Part shown: piece by piece, positions 7,053-13,484 of the stretch | How the letters are laid out: every line of letters begins with the position of its first letter | Numbering within the stretch: position 1 is the first letter of the stretch | Source of the DNA: CAYNDB01 sp964395915 | GTDB taxonomy: Bacteria; Nitrospinota_A; UBA7883; JAJRTC01 | Length of the DNA: 18,043 nucleotides | Assembly: GCA_964395915.1 (NCBI GenBank) | Contig: CAYNDB010000046.1 | Location: forward strand, 1-18,043 | Reading direction: 5' to 3' | The notes under the pieces: model-generated | Told to the model about the DNA's origin: nothing | The model's database searches: none | Seen by the model: only the letters and a program-made list of their open reading frames with translations | Made by a program: the position numbers and the translations under genes

Positions 7053-8336
7053 CTAATTTCCCCCTTTCTCTTTTTTCCCGTGGTCACGGTCAACCTTAAG
7101 CTTAAGCTCTGTTATCCTGCTTCCTTTCAACCCTTCGACAGTAAATTTCAGGCCGTTTTTCTCCACACTGTCCCCCCACTCCGGAGCTTCGCCAAACAGA
7201 TGAAAAACGTATCCGCCTATGGTCTCGATCTCCTCATGCGAAAGATCGGCGCTAAACCTCTTGTTGAACTCCGCAAGCTCGAGAGAAGCGGGTATGCGAA
7301 ATGTATCGACCGCAAGCCGGGCGACACCAGAGCCGTTTTCCTGGCGATCGCCCCTTCCAACCCCGACAAACTCCGCAATTATGTCGTCCATAGTCACCAC
7401 GCCCTGTGTTCCGCCATACTCGTCCATGGCGATGGCCATATGCACCTTGCGTTTTTTAAACCCGCGCAATAGATCGCTTATGGTCATTGTTTCCGGAACG
7501 ATAAACGGCTCATGTATAATGCTTGCAAGCTTTACATCCGGGGGCGGCGGGTAATTAAATTTCAGAAGATCTTTTTTGTACAAAACCCCTTCAATATTGT
7601 CTATCGTTTCTCGATACACGGGAGCCCTGGCAAAGCAAGATTTAATCATCTCATCCCACGCGTGTTTAAGGTCGGTATCCACTTCAAGAGCCAGGATATC
7701 CGTTCTCGGTGTCATGACCTCGGCGATAGACACATCGCCAAGTTCAAAAACTCCGTGAATCATCTCCTTCTCCTCCTCGTCTATCACCCCCTCGTCAGCG
7801 CCCTCCTCCATCAAGGATTTTATCTCCTCCTCGGTGAACATCAACGTTTCCGCGCCACCGCCCGCGCCAAAAATCATGGCGATTTTTTGGGCGATAAACG
7901 TAACCAGTTTCTGAATCGGGTATATGACCCACATGAAAATCGACAAAGGAAGCGCAGACCACAGCGCCCATTTCTCATTATGATGGTGGGCAAAAGTTTT
8001 AGGTGTTATCTCCCCAAAAACCAGAAGCGCCAGTGTCCCCGCTCCGATAGCGACGGCCAAACCGATATCACCGAAAACTTCCAGAGCTATGACGGTGATG
8101 ACAGTAGACAAGGCGACGTTGACCAGCTCATTGCCGATATAAATCGTCACCAGAAGCCTTTGCGGGTTTGAGAGAAGAGCGGCGACCTGTGAGCCTTGCC
8201 GGCCACCGGTTTCTTTTAGCTGATCTATCTGAAATCGTGTTAAAGAAAAAAGCGCGACCTCAGTTCCAGAAAAAAAGCCGGACGCGACCATAAGGAAAGT
8301 CAACGCAAGCCAGCGGATGAGCAGTGATTCGTCCAT
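7053..8336 (-). CDS. CNNM/CBS-domain membrane protein, HlyC/CorC family (first of tandem pair)
   Basis: A 427-residue paralogue of the next gene, by coincidence of the same length. It has SGFFSGTEVALFSL (about 19-32), GNELVNV, and FGEITPKTFA in the CNNM domain, then EVMTPRTDILALE entering the CBS pair, and MAIAMDEYGGTQGVVTMDDI in CBS2. The CorC/HlyC domain ends in a basic KEKGGN tail. Unlike its partner it keeps the M-T-PR-x-D motif, but its acidic loop after CBS2 is altered (EFVGVGRGDRQ in place of the usual EIVGEI-D-E-D type). Start is ATG at 8336 with AGGA about 5 nt upstream. It lies 58 nt downstream of the M16 lipoprotein gene. It may form heterodimers with its neighbour; that is inference from tandem, stop-to-start arrangement. 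Confidence 0.92.
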   Translation of the reverse strand: MDESLLIRWLALTFLMVASGFFSGTEVALFSLTRFQIDQLKETGGRQGSQVAALLSNPQRLLVTIYIGNELVNVALSTVITVIALEVFGDIGLAVAIGAGTLALLVFGEITPKTFAHHHNEKWALWSALPLSIFMWVIYPIQKLVTFIAQKIAMIFGAGGGAETLMFTEEEIKSLMEEGADEGVIDEEEKEMIHGVFELGDVSIAEVMTPRTDILALEVDTDLKHAWDEMIKSCFARAPVYRETIDNIEGVLYKKDLLKFNYPPPPDVKLASIIHEPFIVPETMTISDLLRGFKKRKVHMAIAMDEYGGTQGVVTMDDIIAEFVGVGRGDRQENGSGVARLAVDTFRIPASLELAEFNKRFSADLSHEEIETIGGYVFHLFGEAPEWGDSVEKNGLKFTVEGLKGSRITELKLKVDRDHGKKEKGGN

Positions 8337-8394
8337 AACTTCCTAATGAAACCCTGAAAACCGCGCGATGCATACGCTGTTTAACGCGTCGGTG

Positions 8395-9828
8395 TCAGTT
8401 CGCTGAGGAGTAGTCACGTAATACGATTTGCTCCACCTTTCCAAATTCTTTCAACGGCTTGTCAAACCCGGCGGGATCTCCCACCACAACTATTTTCAGG
8501 CCGTTTGGATGAAGATATTTTTTAGCCACCCGTTGGACATCATCCACCGTGACAGCCATAACCTTGTCTCTGTATGATTCCAGGTAATCATCAGGCAATC
8601 CATAATAGTCGATATTCATTCTCTGGCTCAAAATACGACCGGGCCTGTCGAATATAAAAATAAACGAATTGACTATGGAGTCTTTCGAAAGCTTAAGCTC
8701 TTCTTCAGAAACTTTTTCATCGCGTATTTTATTAAGCTCGTCTAGCATGATACTTATCACCTCGGCTGTTGAGGAGGTTTTTGTCTCAACCCCCATCAAA
8801 AAGCGGCCAAGCTCCCATCGGCCTCCGATATAATATGACCATACGGAATAGGCAAGCCCACGGTCTGTCCGTATACTTTGGGTCAGGCGTGAGGAGAATC
8901 CGCCGCCGCCAAGTATCTCATCCATCACACGAAGAGCGTGATAGTCCGGATCGCTCCTGCGTATGGCAAGGTGCCCCATGCGTATCACAGATTGCCTCAA
9001 TTTTTTCTCCACGAGGAAAACTCCCCCGTTATACGACTCCTTCACATGCTTAACTTTCGGCCACTGCGGGTCTGGTCCGCTCCACCCGTTAAACACATCT
9101 TCAAGCTTTGCTATTATATCCGCCTCCTCAAAATCACCCGTTACCCCAAGCATGATGTTTTGCGGCACGAAATATTTTTTGTGGAACGCAATAGCGTCCT
9201 CCCTTGTGATCGACTCGACCGTTTCAAGAGTCGCCCTGCGGCCATACGGCGTCCCTTTGTAGATCAGGGCGTTAAGCTCGCGTCTGCCGATATCCGTCGG
9301 GTTGTCGTTTTCTCTGCGGATGGAATCGAGCATTCTCTCTTTGGCAAGCTCAAACCTTTCCGTGTCAAACCTTGGATTTCGCAGAACATCGGCGAAAAGC
9401 TCCATTCCTATATCTATATCCCTTATCAATACGGACAGCGAAGCGGAGCCAAGCTCTTCGCCTATGACAGTCTCCACCGACGCCGCTATCTGCTCTAATG
9501 TTTCATCCAGCGTGTCTGGCGGCCTTGTAAGCGTTCCGCCGGAGCGCATCGTCGCCCCGGTCAACGAAGCCAATCCCGCCTTGTCGGCAGGCTCCCATAT
9601 CCCTCCAATTTTTATCATGGCGGAAATAGTGAGCAAAGGCAGCTCATGATCCGGCAAAAGATGAACCACCATGCCGTTTTTGAGCATGACAACCTTTGTT
9701 TTAGGGATATCGGTTTTTATCGGCTTGAAGGTCAGGTCCTTATACGTTTCCCTTTTCGCCGCAACAGTGGCGCAAGCTGAAAAAACAAACGCAACAAGGA
9801 TTAAAAGAGGGAACGCAAATCGTCTCAT
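8395..9828 (-). CDS. Inactive M16-family (insulinase-like) peptidase subunit, lipoprotein
   Basis: A 477-residue M16-fold protein. A signal peptide ends in a lipobox-like VFSAC with lipidation at Cys19, so it is probably a membrane-anchored periplasmic lipoprotein. The zinc site HxxEH is missing: the aligned stretch reads AGLASLTGATMRSGGT (about 84-99). The glycine-rich loop and substrate-binding arginine/tyrosine region are kept (GGGGFSSRL, then RGLAYSVWSYY). That combination, active site lost and Gly-loop kept, is the mark of the non-catalytic partner in two-subunit M16B proteases such as the mitochondrial processing peptidase alpha-type arrangement. Its ATG overlaps the stop of the catalytic M16 gene (ATGA, 9825-9828), which favours equal synthesis and a heterodimer. 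Confidence 0.92.
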   Translation of the reverse strand: MRRFAFPLLILVAFVFSACATVAAKRETYKDLTFKPIKTDIPKTKVVMLKNGMVVHLLPDHELPLLTISAMIKIGGIWEPADKAGLASLTGATMRSGGTLTRPPDTLDETLEQIAASVETVIGEELGSASLSVLIRDIDIGMELFADVLRNPRFDTERFELAKERMLDSIRRENDNPTDIGRRELNALIYKGTPYGRRATLETVESITREDAIAFHKKYFVPQNIMLGVTGDFEEADIIAKLEDVFNGWSGPDPQWPKVKHVKESYNGGVFLVEKKLRQSVIRMGHLAIRRSDPDYHALRVMDEILGGGGFSSRLTQSIRTDRGLAYSVWSYYIGGRWELGRFLMGVETKTSSTAEVISIMLDELNKIRDEKVSEEELKLSKDSIVNSFIFIFDRPGRILSQRMNIDYYGLPDDYLESYRDKVMAVTVDDVQRVAKKYLHPNGLKIVVVGDPAGFDKPLKEFGKVEQIVLRDYSSAN

Positions 9829-11348
9829 TTTTTCTTCCGTTCAAGCGTCGCCACTGAAAGGTTGTCGTGTGTAAAATATTTTTTCGCCACCCGTTGAATA
9901 TCCTCAGGTGTGACGGCTTTCATCTTTTCTATACTGGTCATCGTGTTGCGCCAGTCGCCTGTAATAAGCTGGTAATAGGTCAGCAACCGGGCCATTCCGT
10001 AGTGGGACACCAACCCGCGAAGAAAGTCCGCCTCCACGTTGTTGATAACTTTGGCAAGCTCTTTCTGCGACACAGGCTCATTCTTCAGCCTTTCAAGCTC
10101 ATCCCAGATCGCTTTCTCCACTTCCTTGGTTGTATGAGGCGGCAGAGGCTCTCCGCTCATGTTGAAAAGGTTCGAATACCTGCTTCCCGGGCCGGTCCAT
10201 GAGCCTACCGACGACGCTATTTTTTTCTTTCTTACAATCTCCTTTTCGAACCTGCTCGTGCGACCGGATGAAAGAATGGAGTCGATCACGTCGAAAACCG
10301 GATCATCCGGATGCGTGTAAGTTGGCTTATGGAAACCCATCATGAAGGTGGGGCTGGCGTCGAACTCAACAATCGTTCGCCTCTCGCCTCCCTGCGGAGG
10401 CTCTTTAGTAACAATCCTCTCCGGCAAGGCTCTTGACTTGATGGAGCCGAAATATTTCGTCATTACCTTTTTTACTTCCTCAAATTTCACATCACCCACG
10501 ATGGAAACGACGGCGTTGTTCGGCACGTACCATGACTTAAGAAACTCCAAAACACCGGAGTATGGCAGGCGGGCGATATCAGACTCCCATCCTATTACCG
10601 GCCTTCCGTAAGGGTGGGCGATAAAAGCTGTGGCGAGATAACGCTCATACAGCTTGCCGCCGGCCCTGTTCTCATAGCTCCTGCGCCGCTCCTCCATTAC
10701 AACGTCCCGCTCGGCGTAATATTCGCGCAGAACAGGGTCTTTCATCCTTTCGCTCTCAATCAGAGCCCACAACTTAAGCTTGTTGGCGGGAAGACGCACT
10801 ATGTACGTCGTCATATCCTTGCTTGTGCCTGCGTTGAAACCAACGCCGCCAGCAGCCGAATATATTTTTGAATAGCTCTCCGATTGCAGATATTTTTTCT
10901 GCTCCGTTTGCGCCGCTTTCAGCTTTTTTGCAAGCTCTTCGATTTTTTTCTTGTCGGCTCCGTTCCGCCTCGCGCTGTCCAGCTCGCCGCCGAGTTTTAA
11001 CACCTTCTCGAACAGAGGTTTTTCTTTTTCCCAGTTAAGCGTACCGATCGTAGAAGTGCCTTTGAACAACATATGCTCCAGCATATGAGCGGCGCCTGTG
11101 TGGCCGGCTCCTTCCTCCACAGAGCCTACCTTGAAAGCTATGTGCGCCGCGAAAATGGGAGCGGTGTCGCGCTCTAACACAAGAACTTTCAGGCCGTTAT
11201 CCAAGGTGAATTCTTTCACCCGTTTTTCAAGATCGAATGCGAAACCCGGGAACGGAAGGCAAACGACAAGTATTGCGGCTAGTGTGATAAAGAGAGGCGC
11301 TAACCTTTTGCTTCTACTGGGAGGGTAATCCCCCGATGAATCGTCCAT
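9825..11348 (-). CDS. Catalytic M16-family zinc metallopeptidase, exported
   Basis: A 507-residue M16 peptidase. A signal-type segment (about 16-37, LFITLAAILVVCLPFPGFA) predicts export to the periplasm. The inverted zinc motif is H88-M-L-E91-H92; the third ligand is expected at Glu219 or Glu220 in RDVVMEERR. Between them lies an extra Lys/Glu-rich, coiled-coil-like stretch (about 105-160), which makes the HxxEH-to-Glu distance much longer than the ~76 residues of the plain family; similar inserts occur in some bacterial M16 proteins. VRLPANKLKLWALIESERM and FLKSWYVPNNAVVSIVGDV are typical. It is first in the minus-strand run, with a promoter at 11404-11432. The ATG at 11348 lacks a clear Shine-Dalgarno site, and a shorter start before the signal segment cannot be excluded. 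Substrate unknown. Confidence 0.93.
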   Translation of the reverse strand: MDDSSGDYPPSRSKRLAPLFITLAAILVVCLPFPGFAFDLEKRVKEFTLDNGLKVLVLERDTAPIFAAHIAFKVGSVEEGAGHTGAAHMLEHMLFKGTSTIGTLNWEKEKPLFEKVLKLGGELDSARRNGADKKKIEELAKKLKAAQTEQKKYLQSESYSKIYSAAGGVGFNAGTSKDMTTYIVRLPANKLKLWALIESERMKDPVLREYYAERDVVMEERRRSYENRAGGKLYERYLATAFIAHPYGRPVIGWESDIARLPYSGVLEFLKSWYVPNNAVVSIVGDVKFEEVKKVMTKYFGSIKSRALPERIVTKEPPQGGERRTIVEFDASPTFMMGFHKPTYTHPDDPVFDVIDSILSSGRTSRFEKEIVRKKKIASSVGSWTGPGSRYSNLFNMSGEPLPPHTTKEVEKAIWDELERLKNEPVSQKELAKVINNVEADFLRGLVSHYGMARLLTYYQLITGDWRNTMTSIEKMKAVTPEDIQRVAKKYFTHDNLSVATLERKKK

Positions 11349-11403
11349 CAGGCGTTAATTCTTATAACCTCTTGCATTTCTAGACTGTCTGACCATACGG
11401 ATA

Positions 11404-11432
11404 AGTTTAGTTTATGGGTTGCGCAGTGTCAA
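11404..11432 (-). promoter_or_regulatory. Sigma-70-type promoter for the M16-CNNM-mqnC run
   Basis: On the minus strand: TTGACA (complement of 11427-11432), a 17-nt spacer, then TAAACT (complement of 11404-11409), matching TATAAT at four of six. Transcription would begin near 11397, leaving a leader of about 50 nt to the ATG at 11348. A perfect -35 with ideal spacing makes this the best promoter match in the window. No operator dyad is evident. Confidence 0.55.
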
Positions 11433-11498
11433 CAAACATAAAAGGGCGCCGCCTCAGTTTTAAAAAAGGATTCCATTGCGTTTCAATTGAGGAGGCTC

Positions 11499-11595
11499 AC
11501 TTCATGTTTGAAGCAACCGCGCTACTGTCATGCCGGATTTAGTCCGGCATCTCAATTCAGGCAACGGGATTCACTGCGTGTTTGAAGCCAGCCGC
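11499..11595 (+). repeat. Imperfect direct repeat around TGTTTGAAGC
   Basis: Two copies of about 23 nt, at 11499-11520 and 11573-11595, share CACT, TGTTTGAAGC (11505-11514 and 11579-11588) and CCGC, with small differences between. They bracket the palindromic repeat at 11526-11570. The composition suggests pieces of a degenerate dispersed intergenic repeat rather than coding or promoter sequence. Confidence 0.45.
11526..11570 (+). repeat. Dispersed palindromic repeat, left copy
   Basis: Contains a perfect hairpin: ATGCCGGA (11530-11537), 5-nt loop, TCCGGCAT (11543-11550), followed by GGCAACGGGAT (11560-11570). By eye, 35 of 45 positions match the reverse complement of 12316-12360 without gaps. 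It lies in the 348-nt gap between the M16 promoter and the orphan gene, and no T-run follows, so it is not an obvious terminator. TCATCCCGGA/TCCGGGATGA-type palindromes are common interspersed elements in proteobacterial genomes. Confidence 0.65.
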
Positions 11596-11629
11596 ATCGA
11601 GCGCGGAATGACAATGACAGGTTTGCGTC

Positions 11630-11653
11630 ATCCTGAGCCCAAGAGTCAAGGAT
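11630..11653 (+). repeat. Short ATCCTGAG...TCAAGGAT palindromic repeat
   Basis: ATCCTGA and TCAAGGAT pair around a short loop, with one bulged A. It resembles the TCATCCTGAG-AAGGAT interspersed palindromes seen in many bacterial genomes. It lies 43 nt before the start of the orphan gene and is distinct in sequence from the ATGCCGGA-type repeat just upstream. Confidence 0.4.
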
Positions 11654-11696
11654 TTCAATTTTTGTAATATAAATGAAATAGCGGTAGGATAATGAT

Positions 11697-12281
11697 ATGG
11701 GAAAAGTTACATTCAAAACCAGGGAAGATAATATCAAACGCAAAGTGGACGAGACTTTGCAAAACACCGTCATTCATCAGCGGCAAAGAGAGCTTGCGAT
11801 TGGCAGGTGGGACTTTGTGGTTTTCGGCCCGTCGCCTGATAAAAAACACACCGTATTGCGAGTATGTGCGGCGGAGCATCTTATTGTGCAGGAGGCCGCC
11901 ATCTATATGGCCTCTATTGGAAACCCTGAAAGCGTGGGCATGCATGGGATAATGTCGATAGAAGAGCTTACTGGAGGGGATGTTTCTGACGAGCTGAAAG
12001 GTCTGGAAGTCTATCACGTGTCGCCGCTCCGCCCGATAGAAGTTTTCAGTAAACAGGAAGGCGCCGATATCGACAGGATGCGCGACAAGGCGCTGGAAGA
12101 GTTTGAGGACAAAAATATCGCGATTATCGAAACGCCGGACGAATCAGCATGGAGTTTATCCGCTCTGAAATATCTGAACGAATGCGATGAAATGCTTCCC
12201 GATCCGGCCATCTCCGCCATACGCTCGAGGATGCGAGACACTTCGCTCGATTTCGGCAGACGATCGAATTTGTTGAGCTAA
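11697..12281 (+). CDS. Unrecognised soluble protein, repeat-flanked
   Basis: A 194-residue protein with no signal peptide, membrane helix, cysteine cluster or nucleotide-binding motif that I can see. The N-terminal third is basic (GKVTFKTREDNIKRKVDET), the middle is mixed alpha/beta (GRWDFVVFGPS, HTVLRVCAAEHLIVQEAAIYM), and the last third is acidic then basic (DKALEEFEDKNIAII, AIRSRMRDTSLDFGRRS). The start ATG has AGGA about 8 nt upstream. It is separated from the M16 operon by 348 nt and from the GT9 gene by 158 nt, both rich in palindromic repeats, so it seems to be its own transcription unit. Codon and base use look like the neighbours, giving no clear sign of recent transfer. I do not know its function. 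Confidence 0.75.
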   Translation: MGKVTFKTREDNIKRKVDETLQNTVIHQRQRELAIGRWDFVVFGPSPDKKHTVLRVCAAEHLIVQEAAIYMASIGNPESVGMHGIMSIEELTGGDVSDELKGLEVYHVSPLRPIEVFSKQEGADIDRMRDKALEEFEDKNIAIIETPDESAWSLSALKYLNECDEMLPDPAISAIRSRMRDTSLDFGRRSNLLS

Positions 12282-12296
12282 CTTCGCGTTATTGTC

Positions 12297-12317
12297 ATCC
12301 CGGACATGATCCGGGAT
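12297..12317 (+). repeat. Perfect 8-bp hairpin repeat after the orphan gene
   Basis: ATCCCGGA (12297-12304), 5-nt loop CATGA, TCCGGGAT (12310-12317), beginning 16 nt after the TAA at 12279-12281. The stem is GC-rich and could slow transcription, but no U-tract follows, so a classical intrinsic terminator is not supported. It has the same design (8-bp stem, 5-nt loop) as the hairpin at 11530-11550. Confidence 0.55.
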
Positions 12318-12360
12318 CCCGTTGCCATATGAGAGGCGCCGGACCAAGCCCGGCATGACA
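12316..12360 (-). repeat. Dispersed palindromic repeat, right copy (inverted)
   Basis: On the minus strand this reads TGTCATGCCGG..., ...GTCCGGC..., ...GGCAACGGGAT, the same order as the left copy at 11526-11570 on the plus strand; 35 of 45 positions agree. Its own hairpin is imperfect (GGCGCCGG/CCGGCAT side). Together with the left copy it brackets the orphan gene in inverted orientation. It occupies most of the 158-nt gap before the GT9 gene. Confidence 0.6.
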
Positions 12361-12439
12361 AAAATATCCACTGGATGACAAAAACACCACGTAGCGGCCT
12401 GTTACTGCGTTGCCCTTCGTACCGTGATAGAATATTTTG

Positions 12440-13480
12440 ATGGCTGAAAAATCAATAGCATTGCCGGATCGTCCGAGGATTTTAGTCTCCCGGACGGACA
12501 GAATCGGGGACGTGGTTCTCTCCCTCCCTGTTTTTACGTCTATAAGGGAAGCCTATCCGAACGCGTATATCTGTGTCTTGGCGAGGGAGTATACCCGCGA
12601 CCTGTTGACAGATCGTAATGACATAGACGAGGTTTTGACATTCGATTCTGATACTTCACATATCCCATGGAGCGCATCAGGAGAAATGATTAAACAAATA
12701 AAAGAACGGCGTTTTGACGTGTTTATCGGGCTGTTCTCCAACTTTTCGGTGGCCGCGATGGCGTTTCGAGCCGGGATACCTGTAAGGATCGGGCCGGCTT
12801 CAAAAATAGCGCAAATGTTTTTTACGCACCGTATCGTTCAACGCCGCTCCAAAGGGACAAGGCATGAAGCCGACCATAATCTGGATTTGCTTAGGCCTCT
12901 GAACATCAAACCGATACGTAAAGCGGAGATTTTCGTGGGCGATAACAGCGCCCCCCATCTGAAAAAGTCAGCGGATAGGCCGCTTATAGGCGTCCATCCG
13001 GGAAGCGGCGGCTCGTCACGCAACTGGCCGGAACAAAATTATATTGAGCTTGTTAAAAAACTCTCGGACGCAGACACGGATGTTGTGGTGACCGGCTCAT
13101 CCGCTGAACGTGAGCTTGTGGAGCGGATCGTGGCGGAAAGCGGAAGCGACGCGCAGATATATATTGGCGAAAACGGATTAAAAGAATTGGTCGCTGTACT
13201 TTCGCAACTCGATGTCTTTATCGCGCCCAGCACAGGGCCATTACACCTGGCCTCCGCTGTGGGTACGCCAGTGGTTGGCCTTTATTGCCCCATATTTGTT
13301 TGTCTTCCGCAAAGGTGGGGGCCTATCGGGCCAAATGATACCGCGCTTGTCCCGGATGTTCCATCTTGTGAAAAATGTATAGAATCCGGATGTGAACATT
13401 GGGATTGTATGGAAAAAATAGATGTCGAGCTTGTAAGCGAATCCGCTATCGGTAAAGTTGGCGCCTCTATAAGCCGGTAA
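12440..13480 (+). CDS. Glycosyltransferase family 9 (heptosyltransferase-type)
   Basis: A 346-residue GT9 enzyme of the ADP-heptose:LPS heptosyltransferase family, expected to add a heptose (or related sugar) to the LPS inner core on the cytosolic side of the inner membrane. Family marks: SRTDRIGDVVLSLPV near the N-terminus, IGVHPGSGGSSRNWP, VVTGSSAERELVERI, and the donor-binding APSTGPLHLASAVGTPVVGL, followed by a four-Cys stretch (CEKCIESGCEHWDC) that often ends such proteins. The ATG at 12440 is preferred; a TTG directly before it is in frame. No Shine-Dalgarno site is visible, and an extended -10-like TGATAGAAT ends at 12433, so the message could be nearly leaderless (speculative). The stop lies 4 nt before msbA. 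The acceptor and exact step (WaaC, WaaF or other) cannot be decided. Confidence 0.92.
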   Translation: MAEKSIALPDRPRILVSRTDRIGDVVLSLPVFTSIREAYPNAYICVLAREYTRDLLTDRNDIDEVLTFDSDTSHIPWSASGEMIKQIKERRFDVFIGLFSNFSVAAMAFRAGIPVRIGPASKIAQMFFTHRIVQRRSKGTRHEADHNLDLLRPLNIKPIRKAEIFVGDNSAPHLKKSADRPLIGVHPGSGGSSRNWPEQNYIELVKKLSDADTDVVVTGSSAERELVERIVAESGSDAQIYIGENGLKELVAVLSQLDVFIAPSTGPLHLASAVGTPVVGLYCPIFVCLPQRWGPIGPNDTALVPDVPSCEKCIESGCEHWDCMEKIDVELVSESAIGKVGASISR

Positions 13481-13484
13481 TCGT

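Noticed and set aside
11466..11653. CRISPR array or insertion-sequence ends
   Set aside because: The repeats are few, unequal and imperfect, without regular spacers, and no transposase or cas gene is nearby.
12297..12317. Intrinsic terminator for the orphan gene
   Set aside because: The stem is good but no U-run follows and the same hairpin design recurs as a dispersed repeat.
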